Source: Kangiella geojedonensis (GTDB lineage: Bacteria > Pseudomonadota > Gammaproteobacteria > Enterobacterales > Kangiellaceae). From it: 64,000 bases of DNA. Under the pieces are notes generated by a model. The model was not told where the DNA came from. It saw only the letters and a list, made by a program, of their open reading frames with translations, and made no database searches. Shown here piece after piece: positions 1 through 9,976 of the stretch; position 1 is the stretch's first letter; each line of letters opens with the position of its first letter. The translations under genes and the position numbers were made by a program. The stretch covers positions 372,001-436,000 of the forward strand of contig NZ_CP010975.1 in assembly GCF_000981765.1 (NCBI RefSeq). The letters are read 5' to 3'.

Positions 1-1016
1 CGTCAGTTATCCAAGGCAACCAAGTCTTCATCGTCTCTAATGACACCGTGGCTCCTTTATATTTGGCGAGTCTTAAAAGTGGCTTAGAATCGTTTGAGTG
101 TCATGTGTTTTTGTTAAATGATGGTGAACAACATAAATCATTTGAAAACTATCACAAAATCTTAAATGCCATGCTAGAAGCTGGTTTAAGACGAAATGCC
201 ACTCTGATCGCTTTGGGTGGCGGTGTTGTGGGAGATATGGCAGGCTTTGCTGCTGCAACCTATCAACGCGGAATTCCATTTATTCAAATTCCGACAACGC
301 TATTGTCTCAGGTTGACTCGTCGGTTGGCGGTAAAACTGCTGTAAACCACCCGTTAGGTAAAAATATGATTGGTGCTTTCCATCAGCCGTGCCGGGTTAT
401 TACCGATATAGACACTTTAGAGACCCTTCCTGATAGAGAATTTAAAGCTGGTCTAGCCGAAATCATAAAGGCTGCCCTGCTTTATGATGCTAATTTCTTT
501 GAGTGGTTAGAGGCTTGTGCTAGTGAAATTTTAAGCCACGAAGAAAATGCATTGATTACTATGATCGAACGCTCTTGTGCAATTAAAGCTGAAATTGTAG
601 GGTTAGATGAAAAAGAGCAAGGCGTTAGAGCATGGTTGAATTTGGGTCATACTTTCGGGCACGCTATAGAGCGTTGCTTGGGCTATGGTGAGTTATTGCA
701 CGGCGAAGCGGTAGCTATTGGAATGGTTATGGCGGCCGAGTATGCGGAGGCAAGCGGCCTTTTATGCCAAGGGGATGTCACCCGGATTCAGTCACTAATA
801 GCCCGTTTGGGCCTACCATCGACCCTCGCAGGTTACGAAAAGCGGTTAACTCATAATGACTTAGTGTCTGCAATGATGTTGGATAAAAAAAATGTTGACG
901 CAGATCTCACTCTGATTTTGCCAAAATCTATTGGTGAAGTTACTATAAAGCATTCTGTAAAGTCTCAAGACGTCGAGCAATATTTAAAACGTAATCTTGA
1001 GTCACTTGTAGCATAA
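1..1016 (+). CDS. aroB: 3-dehydroquinate synthase, 5' end cut by the window
   Basis: Second enzyme of the shikimate pathway: NAD- and metal-dependent cyclisation of DAHP to 3-dehydroquinate in the cytoplasm. The open frame enters at base 3 with no start in view; 337 residues remain, so roughly 20-25 are missing compared with the usual length of about 360. Visible are the nucleotide-binding GGGVVGDMAGF, the PTTLLSQVDSSVGGKT segment and metal-ligand regions LAEIIK, LGHTFGHAIE and LLHGEAVAIGM. A GTG at 48 could be read as a start, but the conserved strand before it (QVFIVSNDTVAPLY) spans it, so the gene begins outside the window. damX follows after 13 bases, the usual aroKB-damX order; aroK is presumably just outside. 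Confidence 0.96.
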   Translation, partial: SVIQGNQVFIVSNDTVAPLYLASLKSGLESFECHVFLLNDGEQHKSFENYHKILNAMLEAGLRRNATLIALGGGVVGDMAGFAAATYQRGIPFIQIPTTLLSQVDSSVGGKTAVNHPLGKNMIGAFHQPCRVITDIDTLETLPDREFKAGLAEIIKAALLYDANFFEWLEACASEILSHEENALITMIERSCAIKAEIVGLDEKEQGVRAWLNLGHTFGHAIERCLGYGELLHGEAVAIGMVMAAEYAEASGLLCQGDVTRIQSLIARLGLPSTLAGYEKRLTHNDLVSAMMLDKKNVDADLTLILPKSIGEVTIKHSVKSQDVEQYLKRNLESLVA

Positions 1017-1029
1017 GGCGCTGACTTAA

Positions 1030-2439
1030 ATGGCTTTTTCACAGTCACTGAATCCAAACGTTTTTGAAAAGCATAATCGTGTACTTTTCTTGCCATCGAG
1101 CTGGAAAAGGTTGATGAGCCTTATTAAGTATCAGGTTCCTAATGGTGGTTATGCCGTTATGGAAGGGGAGTTTGGTGCTGGCAAATCATCCTTCGGAAAG
1201 ATTTTCGAAAAGAAACTCGTGCTTGATGAAACTATTGATTGCCAGATTGTGCAAGTTCACCCGTTAAGTACTATCCAGCAAATTCGAGCTCAGCTACCTA
1301 AAGCCCCAGATAAACCCATGATCGTCATTATTGATGATGCTCATGAGGCTTCAACCTTATTACTCCAAAAGCTTACCGTTCCTACTGATAACGTTTATTG
1401 GCTGCTACTTGCTGAACCAGGTATTAGTGACCGCGTTGATGAATTTGCTGAGCGCCGTGTTGAGTTGCCCTTATTTTCAAAAGAAGATTGTTTCGAATTT
1501 TTACAGAAGCAGCTCCAAGATCAACCCAAGTATGCTCAAGTTTCACCAATGCAAAGTGATACGATTTGGTATTCAAGCGAGGGGCTACCTAAAGATATTA
1601 TTGAGCAGGCTAAGAAAAATTTAAGTAAACTGTTTTCGGGTCAAGAAAGTAGTGAAAACTTTGAAAGGGCCAATAAAAGTTGGTACATGACAGCCGGTTT
1701 AGCCGCCGCGGCTTTGGTCCTTATTATTTCTCTAGCCATCAGTATGGGAGGGGAGGAAGACGAAGCCGGACAAGGGCAATCTGCCGTAGAGCAAACTGCC
1801 AATGATACTGCACAACCTGCACTAGATGAATTAAACGAGCTCGCCATTGAGGATTTAGAAACTGCTGATGAGCGCGCTGCTGATAAAACTGTTGTGTCGC
1901 CGGAAAAGGTAAACGATCAGTCTTTTGCGGAGCAGGAGCCTTCGGGAGCTGAGAGTAATAAGCGAGACGACGAATTGGTTGCTGTTAATGAGCCTGTCGC
2001 CGAAAAAAATGTTGAGTCTGACAACACTCTAACCGAAAGTGAAGTCGAAGAAGCGGCTCAAACCGCAGATCCAATCGAATCTATTGCGCTAAAAGTGGCC
2101 AAGAAAGAAACGCCTGTTGAGAAGAGCACAAATAGTACAAAAAGTTTTAACCAATGGCTTTCGACACACTCGCAAGATGCCTATAGTCTTCAGCTTTTCT
2201 CACACTCGGAAGAGTCGGCGGCAAAGAGTTTCCAGGCATCGTTAGACTTGGCTGATAGTTATGTGTATCCAGCAGATTTAGATGGAAAAATTCGATACCG
2301 AGTTTTATGGGGAGCGTTTGATACACGCGCTGAAGCCAAGCAGGCTGTAGAGTCGTTACCCCCTGAAATCTTGGCACAAAAGCCTTGGATACGTCAGCTT
2401 TCAGCAATCAGCCAAGAAGTTTCACCTGACGCAAACTAA
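1030..2439 (+). CDS. damX: DamX-like cell-division protein with AAA ATPase and SPOR domains
   Basis: A 469-residue inner-membrane protein of the DamX type. Residues 46-53 (GEFGAGKS) are a Walker A loop and DD at about 102-103 a Walker B, giving a cytoplasmic ATPase-like domain of about 200 residues. One membrane segment lies at about 218-240, followed by a long acidic, low-complexity periplasmic linker and a C-terminal SPOR domain from about 385, the fold that binds denuded septal peptidoglycan. SPOR proteins of this kind gather at the division ring. The position right after aroB is conserved. Cellular role is inferred from the family; the domain order is directly visible. Confidence 0.88.
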   Translation: MAFSQSLNPNVFEKHNRVLFLPSSWKRLMSLIKYQVPNGGYAVMEGEFGAGKSSFGKIFEKKLVLDETIDCQIVQVHPLSTIQQIRAQLPKAPDKPMIVIIDDAHEASTLLLQKLTVPTDNVYWLLLAEPGISDRVDEFAERRVELPLFSKEDCFEFLQKQLQDQPKYAQVSPMQSDTIWYSSEGLPKDIIEQAKKNLSKLFSGQESSENFERANKSWYMTAGLAAAALVLIISLAISMGGEEDEAGQGQSAVEQTANDTAQPALDELNELAIEDLETADERAADKTVVSPEKVNDQSFAEQEPSGAESNKRDDELVAVNEPVAEKNVESDNTLTESEVEEAAQTADPIESIALKVAKKETPVEKSTNSTKSFNQWLSTHSQDAYSLQLFSHSEESAAKSFQASLDLADSYVYPADLDGKIRYRVLWGAFDTRAEAKQAVESLPPEILAQKPWIRQLSAISQEVSPDAN

Positions 2440-2501
2440 TAGAATCCTACTATATATAGCAACAAATAAAGAATTTGGCTGTTTTCAGTCGGCGTAACCT
2501 T

Positions 2502-2507
2502 TATAAT
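2502..2507 (+). promoter_or_regulatory. Candidate -10 box (TATAAT) for hemE
   Basis: An exact TATAAT lies 33 bases before the hemE start, in the 100-base gap after damX. No good -35 box sits at 16-18 bases; TTGGCT at 2475-2480 is too far away. It is listed as a -10 match only. Confidence 0.35.
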
Positions 2508-2539
2508 AGCCGCCATCAAAACACCAATTTACAGACTTT

Positions 2540-3607
2540 ATGAGCCACCCACTCGTTAATGACCGTTACATCAAAGCCACTCTGCAACAAGAGACTGACC
2601 GCACCCCCATTTGGATGATGCGCCAAGCAGGGCGTTACCTACCGGAATATCGTCAACTCAGAGCAGAAGCCGGCAGTTTTATGGATTTATGCACGAACCC
2701 TGAGCTGGCCTGCGAAGTAACGATGCAACCTCTCCGTCGGTATCCTTTAGATGCGGCAATTTTGTTTTCGGATATTTTGACAATCCCTGATGCCATGGGG
2801 CTGGGCTTGTATTTTACTCCGGGAGAAGGGCCTGCGTTCAAAAAAGCGGTGCGAGATGAGAAAGCTGTGAAGGCATTACCAATTCTCGACCCACATCAAG
2901 AGTTGAAGTATGTGACAGACGCTGTGAGTACGATTCGCCGTGAGCTCAAAGGTAGTGTGCCGTTAATTGGTTTTTCTGGCAGCCCTTGGACTCTGGCGAC
3001 TTATATGGTCGAAGGTGGCACGACTAAAAACTTCTCCGAAGTTAAAGGTTTAATGTACGAGCAGCCAGCGGTTATGCACCAGTTGCTCGATAAGCTCGCT
3101 GATTCAATTATTGTTTACCTTAATGCCCAAGTTGAAGCTGGCGCGCAAGCATTAATGATTTTTGATACCTGGGGTGGCGTACTTACTCCGCGTGACTACC
3201 AAGAGTTGTCACTGCGTTATATGGCTAAAATTGTGGACGGCTTAACGCGTGAAAAAGATGGTCAGAGAATTCCCGTGACCTTATTCACAAAGGGCGGAGG
3301 TAAGTGGCTAGATTTAATGGCTGCGACAGGTTGCGACTGCCTTGGCGTTGACTGGACGACTGATTTGAATGAAGCGCGTCAACGCGTCGCTGGTAAGGTC
3401 GCATTGCAAGGGAATATGGACCCTTCGATGTTATATGCTTCTGACGAGCGAATCCGTGAAGAAGTCGAGACTATTTTAGCTAGTTATGGACATGGCAATG
3501 GACATGTGTTTAATTTAGGGCATGGGATACATCAAACGGTGAACCCTGAAAAAGCCGGTGTCTTTATTAACGCTGTGCATGAGTTGAGTAAGAAATATCA
3601 TCAATAA
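2540..3607 (+). CDS. hemE: Uroporphyrinogen decarboxylase
   Basis: Cofactor-free cytoplasmic enzyme that removes four acetate carboxyls from uroporphyrinogen III to give coproporphyrinogen III in heme synthesis. At 355 residues it is full length. The family signature [12 protein letters not shown] (about 27-38) supplies the substrate-binding arginines, and FSDIL (Asp at about 78) the conserved catalytic aspartate. [24 protein letters not shown] and the C-terminal FNLGHGI are also typical. It has its own gap and a candidate -10 box upstream, and the YheT-type hydrolase gene follows 18 bases later. Confidence 0.97.
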   Translation: MSHPLVNDRYIKATLQQETDRTPIWMMRQAGRYLPEYRQLRAEAGSFMDLCTNPELACEVTMQPLRRYPLDAAILFSDILTIPDAMGLGLYFTPGEGPAFKKAVRDEKAVKALPILDPHQELKYVTDAVSTIRRELKGSVPLIGFSGSPWTLATYMVEGGTTKNFSEVKGLMYEQPAVMHQLLDKLADSIIVYLNAQVEAGAQALMIFDTWGGVLTPRDYQELSLRYMAKIVDGLTREKDGQRIPVTLFTKGGGKWLDLMAATGCDCLGVDWTTDLNEARQRVAGKVALQGNMDPSMLYASDERIREEVETILASYGHGNGHVFNLGHGIHQTVNPEKAGVFINAVHELSKKYHQ

Positions 3608-3625
3608 ACGATACAAATAGGTTAT

Positions 3626-4600
3626 ATGCTTAAGGAAAGCCACTTTGATCCACCTTGGTGGTTAAAGAATCGACATCTACAAACGTTTTGGGCGCCCCTA
3701 GCGCCGAAGCTACCTTTGCCAAAATTAACGCGGCAGAGGCTAGAGTTGAGTGATGGTGATTTTATCGACATGGACTGGGTCAACCCCGAACGAGATGCGC
3801 CAACAGTGGTGCTACTTCATGGGCTTGAGGGTGATATTGATTCTCCTTATTTGCGTCGTATGTTGTTTCAGATTCAACAGCGTCGCTGGCGTGGTGTGCT
3901 GGTGTATTGGCGTGGCTGTAGTGAGGAAATGAACCGCCTCGACAAAACGTATCACTCAGGTCGCAGTGAAGACCTCGATGAAGTGATCACAGAGATTCAC
4001 AAAAGCCACTCGCCTGAAAAGCTGTTTGTCGCGGGGTACTCATTAGGCGCGAATGTATTGCTTAAGTGGCTTGGTGAGAACGAAGAAAAGGCTCGAATTG
4101 ATGCTGGCTGTGCGGTGTCAACGCCATTCAACTTATCGATTTGCGCCGACTCTATTGAGCAAGGCTTCTCTAAAATTTATAAGTTCTACCTCTTAAACTC
4201 AATGAAAAAGCGTATCGTGAATAAGTTTACGCCGGAGCGCTTGTTGGAACTATTAAATATGTCGCCAAGAGACGTCATGGCGATAAATTCATTTCGCGAG
4301 TTTGATAACCGAGTGACTTCTTTTTTGAATGAATTTGAAGATGCTGAGGATTACTACCGTACCGCATCCAGTATTTATTATTTAGGTAGCATTAAGAAGC
4401 CCGCGTTGGTGATTCATGCCGCGGACGACCCTTTTATGTCGCCTGAGATCATTCCAAAAGAAGATCAGTTGCCTAATAGCTTAGAGTTATTAATCAGTGA
4501 GCATGGTGGTCATGTCGGTTTTGTTTCTGCACCTACCAGTAAAGGGGTGAGCTTTTACTTAGAGCAAACCATCTTGAACTATTTTGACCGCTTCTTATAA
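3626..4600 (+). CDS. yheT: YheT-family alpha/beta hydrolase
   Basis: A 324-residue cytoplasmic alpha/beta hydrolase of the YheT/ABHD1-3 family. The N-terminal PPWWLKNRHLQT stretch is a hallmark. LLHGLEGD at about 64-70 is the oxyanion-hole strand, GYSLGAN holds the nucleophile Ser at about 139, and a late His is available in SEHGGHVGF near 292. Physiological substrates of bacterial YheT are not established; ester or short lipid hydrolysis is a family-level guess. It follows hemE closely and is probably transcribed with it. Confidence 0.87.
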   Translation: MLKESHFDPPWWLKNRHLQTFWAPLAPKLPLPKLTRQRLELSDGDFIDMDWVNPERDAPTVVLLHGLEGDIDSPYLRRMLFQIQQRRWRGVLVYWRGCSEEMNRLDKTYHSGRSEDLDEVITEIHKSHSPEKLFVAGYSLGANVLLKWLGENEEKARIDAGCAVSTPFNLSICADSIEQGFSKIYKFYLLNSMKKRIVNKFTPERLLELLNMSPRDVMAINSFREFDNRVTSFLNEFEDAEDYYRTASSIYYLGSIKKPALVIHAADDPFMSPEIIPKEDQLPNSLELLISEHGGHVGFVSAPTSKGVSFYLEQTILNYFDRFL

Positions 4601-4678
4601 GCACCAGCCCATTAGGTTTTAGCTTGGGTTTCTGCTAAGCTATGATAACTAACTCATTGAAATCAAAAGTATTTCGCT

Positions 4679-6064
4679 ATGGATCTAAACGCTGAATTTC
4701 AAGCCCTAAAAAAGAGCCATGCTGCTGAGCCCTATCCAACGATAAAGCAACGCCTTGAAAAACTGAAACAGATGACTCGTCTATTAAAGGAAAATGAGTC
4801 TGAGTTAATTCAAGCCATCAGCGAAGATTTTAGCTACCGTTCACCTTTTGAGACCGAGTTGGCAGAAATTTATCCTTCTTTAAAGTCAATCAGTCATACC
4901 AAGAAAAAACTCGGTAACTGGATGTCACCTGAAAATCGGGGTGTTAGCATCTGGTTTCAGCCAGCCAAAGCCAGCATTATGTATCAGCCCAAGGGCGTGG
5001 TGGGCGTCATAGTGCCATGGAATTATCCTCTTTACTTAGCTCTAGGGCCTCTAATCGGCGCTATCGCGGCGGGAAATCGAGTGATGCTAAAAATGTCGGA
5101 GTTTACGCCTGCGTTTAGTCATCGTTTTGCTGAACTTTGCCATCAATACCTTGGTAAGGATTGGGTTCGTGTGGTCAATGGCGGCCCAGAAGTTGGTGAA
5201 GCTTTTTCAAAAGTACCTTTTGATCACTTATTGTTTACAGGCTCTGGCCGAATTGGACGAGACGTCATGAAAGCGGCGAGTGAGAATTTGACGCCAGTGA
5301 CTTTAGAGCTGGGCGGAAAATCGCCGACGATTATTGACCCTTCCTTCCCATTGAAAGTTGCAGTCGAGCGTTTACTGTTTGGTAAGCTACTAAATGCTGG
5401 ACAAACCTGCTTAGCTCCTGATTATGTGTTTGTCCACCGAGATCAGTTAGATGAGTTTATGTCTTTGCTGAAATCTAAAGCTAAAAGTTTCTACCCCAAC
5501 TGGAAAGAAGAAGCTTACACTGCCTTATCATCGCAAAAGCAATTTGAACGGTACAATGAGCTACTTAACGATGCGATAGAAAAAGGAGCTGACATTGTTC
5601 CTCTATTGGACGACATTGAGCCGCAGGGAAGAAAGGTGCCACCAGTTATGGTACTTAATACTTCTGATGAAATGTTGGTCCGACAGGAAGAAATATTTGG
5701 TCCGATGCTGCCCGTGATTGGTTATGATGATCATAGCCAGGTGATTGATTATATTAACAACCAGCCACGGCCGCTGGCTTTATACTTGTTCAGTCATGAC
5801 AAGAAGGTGACGTCAGACTATATGCTACAAACCATGTCTGGTGGTGTCACCTTAAACGATACGATTTTTCATGTCAGCCAAGAGGAACTGCCTTTTGGGG
5901 GAATTGGTGCTAGTGGCATGGGGCACTATCATGGGGAAGAAGGTTTTAAGACCTTCTCAAAAGCAAAGAGTATTTTTAAGCAAAGCCGCTTTGCCGGTAC
6001 TAAGTTGATGTATCCACCACAGTCTAAAGTGGCTAAGTTTTTGTTGGGTTTAATGAAAAGATAA
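4679..6064 (+). CDS. Aldehyde dehydrogenase, coniferyl-aldehyde dehydrogenase type
   Basis: NAD(P)-dependent oxidation of an aldehyde to its acid. The 461 residues cover the whole ALDH fold. Seen are VPWNYPLYL (about 113-121), the FTGSG cofactor loop (186-190), the general base in TLELGGKSP (Glu about 210) and the catalytic Cys in NAGQTC (about 244). The short length, the N-terminal region without an NAD-box extension and the NRGVSIWFQPAKASI block resemble coniferyl/fatty aldehyde dehydrogenases of the class-3-like group. The C-terminus carries hydrophobic and basic stretches (YPPQSKVAKFLLGLMKR), which might bind membranes. The true substrate cannot be told from sequence. Confidence 0.87.
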   Translation: MDLNAEFQALKKSHAAEPYPTIKQRLEKLKQMTRLLKENESELIQAISEDFSYRSPFETELAEIYPSLKSISHTKKKLGNWMSPENRGVSIWFQPAKASIMYQPKGVVGVIVPWNYPLYLALGPLIGAIAAGNRVMLKMSEFTPAFSHRFAELCHQYLGKDWVRVVNGGPEVGEAFSKVPFDHLLFTGSGRIGRDVMKAASENLTPVTLELGGKSPTIIDPSFPLKVAVERLLFGKLLNAGQTCLAPDYVFVHRDQLDEFMSLLKSKAKSFYPNWKEEAYTALSSQKQFERYNELLNDAIEKGADIVPLLDDIEPQGRKVPPVMVLNTSDEMLVRQEEIFGPMLPVIGYDDHSQVIDYINNQPRPLALYLFSHDKKVTSDYMLQTMSGGVTLNDTIFHVSQEELPFGGIGASGMGHYHGEEGFKTFSKAKSIFKQSRFAGTKLMYPPQSKVAKFLLGLMKR

Positions 6065-6086
6065 AAAATAGAAGGAGTGATGGGTA

Positions 6087-6497
6087 ATGCGAATTTTATT
6101 GATGGTTGTGACTTTATTGCTGACGTTCGGGTGTGCAACCACGAGTCCACAGAGTGCTGAGGAAGTCTCAGCGGAACAAGTGTTTAATCAGTCTGTCTGG
6201 AATCGGGCTGCATCAGATTTTGAAGGTACCGTAGTTGTGGTGCGAGCTAGTCAGTTTACGGGCATCGCTTGTACCTATAGTATATTGGTTGACGGCAACG
6301 AGATGGCTAGCTTAGATAATGGACAGAAAGTAACGCTTAACTTGATTGAGGGGCAGCATGTGATTTCTGTGCAAATGGGCAAAGATGGGTGTGGACATTC
6401 TTATGCCGTGCATCGCGTACAAGTATCACCCGGAAGCCATGAAGAGCTTCTTATTGAGGTGGGCAATTTTGACGGGTTAACCATCAAGCCCTATTAG
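6087..6497 (+). CDS. Small predicted outer-membrane lipoprotein, function unknown
   Basis: 136 residues. The N-terminus MRILLMVVTLLLTFGC is a lipoprotein signal peptide with Cys 16 as the lipidation site (lipobox LTFGC). The mature part is rich in beta-type alternation and has three further cysteines, which could form disulphides. I do not recognise the family. It follows the aldehyde dehydrogenase by 22 bases with a strong GAAGGAG ribosome site and precedes coaD by 24 bases. Confidence 0.72.
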   Translation: MRILLMVVTLLLTFGCATTSPQSAEEVSAEQVFNQSVWNRAASDFEGTVVVVRASQFTGIACTYSILVDGNEMASLDNGQKVTLNLIEGQHVISVQMGKDGCGHSYAVHRVQVSPGSHEELLIEVGNFDGLTIKPY

Positions 6498-7004
<507 letters not shown>

Positions 7005-7094
7005 CCTCGAACTTGTTTACTATATAAGCGATAATAGAGATGCTCATTCACACAGTGATGGATGATATTTTTTTAGAACACTTGGTATAAATAA

Positions 7095-7361
<267 letters not shown>

Positions 7362-7410
7362 GTCGTGCGACTGACTATGACTAATAAGTGGTTTTTATAA
7401 ATACACGCCC

Positions 7411-8166
7411 ATGATTCTTAGAGAATGGCTTGCCGCCGAACCTTTCACTTTAACCCTCTCCTCTGGCTTCTTTAGTTTTTTTGCACACACAGGCATGCTC
7501 AGTGCCTTAGAAGAAGACAATCTATTGCCACAGCGTCTCACCGGCTCTAGCGCAGGAGCGTTAGTCGCCAGTTGCTGGGCTGCTGGAATGAGTACGAGTG
7601 ACTTGAAGGCTGTCTTGTTTAAGCTAAAACGTCAGGATTTTTGGGATCCAGGCTTTGGTTGGGGCTTGCTCAAAGGGCAAAAGTTTAAAGCCATCTTAAA
7701 GGACATTTTGCCAGTAGAGCGGTTTGAAGAATGTCGAGCTGAACTATCCTTATCGGCGTATGACATTAAGTCAAAATCAACCATCATTATTAATAGTGGT
7801 GAATTGATTCCAGCGATTTATGCATCCTGTGCGATTCCTTTCTTGTTTCAACCCATTCACTATAACGGTTATCGCTTACTCGATGGCGGGATTAAAGATC
7901 GCCCTGCGTTGGCCGATGTGAGAAATGATGAGCGGGTATTCTATCATCATATTGTATCAGTCTCGCCATGGCGTAAAAAAGGCGCTAAGGCGTTAGAAGT
8001 GCCTGCTAGAGCTAATATGACTACACTACAGTTGTTTGATTTGCCTCGAAGTGGCCCAACAAAGCTGGATGTCGGTCCACAAGCCTTTGAAGCGGCCTAC
8101 AAAGCGACCAAAAGAGCTTTAGGGCGAGAGGTTGGGGATGACGCTAAAATCGCGTTAGCGGTTTAA
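7411..8166 (+). CDS. Patatin-like phospholipase
   Basis: 251-residue patatin-domain acyl hydrolase. The nucleophile elbow GSSAG places Ser at about 47, and the dyad Asp is in LLDGG (Asp about 158). There is no signal peptide, so the enzyme is probably cytoplasmic or peripheral to the inner membrane. Members of the family hydrolyse phospholipid or lysophospholipid acyl esters; the real substrate is unknown here. It is convergent with the DUF3301 gene: both TAA stops lie inside one 8-base palindrome, GTTTAAAC, at 8161-8168. Confidence 0.85.
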   Translation: MILREWLAAEPFTLTLSSGFFSFFAHTGMLSALEEDNLLPQRLTGSSAGALVASCWAAGMSTSDLKAVLFKLKRQDFWDPGFGWGLLKGQKFKAILKDILPVERFEECRAELSLSAYDIKSKSTIIINSGELIPAIYASCAIPFLFQPIHYNGYRLLDGGIKDRPALADVRNDERVFYHHIVSVSPWRKKGAKALEVPARANMTTLQLFDLPRSGPTKLDVGPQAFEAAYKATKRALGREVGDDAKIALAV

Positions 8167-8462
8167 ACGGACTCCATTTCAACGATAACTGGCCATTTTC
8201 CCTGCATCACAATATGTCCTGTGTAACGCTGAGCACCATCAGTGGCGAACTCAAATTGGTAACGTCGGAGAAAGCGCAGGCGTCCTTCTTCGTTCTTATC
8301 GAAATACAGCTTTTTTAACGCAACATACCCGTCTAGGTTCTGAACAGAGGCCTCTTGGCAGGCTCGTTGAGCTGCTTTATATGCCGCTTCTTGGGCCCGA
8401 CGTATATTGATCCAAACGCCAACGGCTAGAGCAATGGCTAAAATTACAAGTAGGTTGGTCAT
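8163..8462 (-). CDS. DUF3301 family membrane-anchored protein
   Basis: 99 residues. The N-terminus (about 2-18) is a membrane anchor, followed by a charged region and beta-rich C-terminal half ending in YTGHIVMQGKWPVIVEME. This is the DUF3301 pattern; no function is known for the family. It overlaps the end of the YjbR gene by four bases (ATGA type), so the two are translationally linked, and overlaps the convergent patatin gene by four bases at the other end. Confidence 0.8.
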   Translation of the reverse strand: MTNLLVILAIALAVGVWINIRRAQEAAYKAAQRACQEASVQNLDGYVALKKLYFDKNEEGRLRFLRRYQFEFATDGAQRYTGHIVMQGKWPVIVEMESV

Positions 8463-8824
8463 GAGCTTGTACTTAAAATCGCTTGTTGTTTCTTTTTAGT
8501 CAGCTTGGAAAAAACCATATCGTAGGAACCTTTAATGAGTGTTTCCAGTTCTTTCTGCGTTAAGGCATTGTCAGCGCCTACTGAAACCCAATGATATCGA
8601 GCCAGGTAGGGCGCAGGGGCGATACCGGACCTGCCTGTGAGTGCTAAAAAGTCTGCAGGTGATACTTTGAAGCATACATGCTTAATGTCATCGCTAGATT
8701 TTGTGTCTGGACAGAAAACCACAAACATTTTGTCAGCAATACAGTAGGTGCGTTCGCTATCCCATTTGAGATCAAACTCAGCCCCTGGGAGCTTACTGCA
8801 AAATTGTTCTAAGGTTTTGAACAT
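8459..8824 (-). CDS. MmcQ/YjbR family protein (CyaY-like DNA-binding fold)
   Basis: 121-residue small protein of the MmcQ/YjbR group. Typical are the early LPGAEFDLKWDSERTYCIADKMFVVF strands (quoted here only in outline), the central VCFKVSPADFLALTGRSGI and YHWVSV, and the closing helix YDMVFSKLTKK. Known structures have a CyaY-like fold proposed to bind DNA; the function is not settled. It forms a two-gene unit with the DUF3301 gene and lies downstream of an intrinsic terminator that ends the ExbD gene. Confidence 0.83.
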   Translation of the reverse strand: MFKTLEQFCSKLPGAEFDLKWDSERTYCIADKMFVVFCPDTKSSDDIKHVCFKVSPADFLALTGRSGIAPAPYLARYHWVSVGADNALTQKELETLIKGSYDMVFSKLTKKKQQAILSTSS

Positions 8825-8863
8825 GTCGATAGTCTTTATCTTGGCAATAAAAAGCCGGCAATA

Positions 8864-8889
8864 AAAAAGGCGACATAAGCCGCCTTTTT
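8864..8889. terminator. Bidirectional intrinsic terminator after the first exbD
   Basis: Perfect 9-base stem AAAAAGGCG / CGCCTTTTT around an 8-base loop. A and T runs on both sides make it usable on either strand. It ends the minus-strand exbD gene and separates it from the YjbR gene. Confidence 0.8.
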
Positions 8890-8905
8890 AAAGGTCTTTA
8901 CAGGA

Positions 8906-9319
8906 TTATTTTCCTGTAATCCAGCGCGCTACGTTCACTTTGGAGACGCCAGCAGCGTTGGCTTGGTCAACTGCCGTTACCAAGACATTGTTAACTGCTT
9001 CTTCGTGAACACGAACCAGTACTGGCGAGCGTGGGTCCGCTGCGAGTTGAGTTTCAATGTTTGCACGAATCGCTTCAGGGTCAATAGAACGGTCATTCAT
9101 GAACACATTGCTTTGCTCATCAATAGAAACCACGATCAATGGTGGTGGGTTCTTTGGTGGCGTTGTATCTTGGTTCGTCGTTGGACGCGAGATTTCAACC
9201 GTATCTTCTCTGACGAATGACGTGGTAACAATGAAGAAGATCAACATGATGAATACGATGTCTAGCATCGGCGTCATGTCAATCGCGGTATCTTCGTCTT
9301 CTCTATGTTTTCTACGCAT
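8906..9319 (-). CDS. exbD: ExbD/TolR-family biopolymer transport protein
   Basis: About 137 residues: a short charged N-terminus, one membrane segment (DMTPMLDIVFIMLIFFIVTT, with the conserved membrane Asp), then a periplasmic domain. ExbD works with ExbB as a proton-driven motor that energises TonB. An in-frame upstream ATG at 9376 would add 19 residues, but the ATG at 9317-9319 starts at MRRKHREDEDTAIDMTP as expected for the family and has AGGAT upstream, so I use it. A second exbD lies directly upstream; no exbB, tolQ or tonB is in the window, so its motor partner must be elsewhere. Confidence 0.88.
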   Translation of the reverse strand: MRRKHREDEDTAIDMTPMLDIVFIMLIFFIVTTSFVREDTVEISRPTTNQDTTPPKNPPPLIVVSIDEQSNVFMNDRSIDPEAIRANIETQLAADPRSPVLVRVHEEAVNNVLVTAVDQANAAGVSKVNVARWITGK

Positions 9320-9503
9320 AATATATCTTATCCTGTCGCACTTTTTGCTACTTTTAAATAAAAGTATTTGGCCCACAAAGGCGGCATTGTTTAAAGTAAT
9401 CGTTAAAGTATAACCGCCACATTAAATGTGATCCAGTCTTAAATGTCTACCCTAATTTGTGTAAAAAAGAGCAAATCGTACCTCTAACTGTGAAGTTGAG
9501 TCA

Positions 9504-9920
9504 TTAGTCCTGCCATGGAGCAACGCTAACGCTTGATATACCAGCTTTATTGGCTTGGTCGACCGCAGATACCATGGTCACGTTATGAGCGTCAGCATGC
9601 ACTCGTACGATAAGAGGCGCCTGTATATCGTTCACCAACTGACTCTCTAAATTGGCCTGTATCGCCTCAACATCAATAATACGCTCATTAAAAGACACTT
9701 GGTTTTGCGCATCAATGGTCAAAATTAACGGCTGAGATTGACTATCACAATTTTTCTCGCAGTGAGTCGTTGGTTGTGAAACCTCTAAGCTGTCAGTTTT
9801 TATAAAACTGGTCGTAACGATGAAAAACAGTAATAAAATGAAGATGATGTCGAGCATCGAAGTCATGTCGACTTTATTGTTTTCAGTATCGCTGTTGAAC
9901 CCACGACGAGATTTTTTCAT
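9504..9920 (-). CDS. exbD: ExbD/TolR-family biopolymer transport protein, second copy
   Basis: 138 residues, the same plan as its neighbour: charged N-terminus, membrane segment after KVDMTSMLD, and a periplasmic domain. It differs by a Cys pair in the linker (HCEKNCDS) that the other copy lacks and could form a disulphide. The two proteins align along their whole length (for example APLIVRVHADAHNVTMVSAV against SPVLVRVHEEAVNNVLVTAV), so they are a tandem duplication that has diverged well. The 184-base gap between them suggests separate expression. Confidence 0.87.
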   Translation of the reverse strand: MKKSRRGFNSDTENNKVDMTSMLDIIFILLLFFIVTTSFIKTDSLEVSQPTTHCEKNCDSQSQPLILTIDAQNQVSFNERIIDVEAIQANLESQLVNDIQAPLIVRVHADAHNVTMVSAVDQANKAGISSVSVAPWQD

Positions 9921-9976
9921 AGAGCACCCCTTGGTTCTGGTAGATATAGTTATTGATGTTATATCAACGACTCTGG

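Noticed and set aside
9320-9376. Upstream start for exbD that would add 19 residues
   Set aside because: The family starts at the downstream ATG, which has its own AGGAT ribosome site.
9057-9413. Open frame opposite the first exbD
   Set aside because: Shadow of the ExbD coding sequence with no family resemblance.
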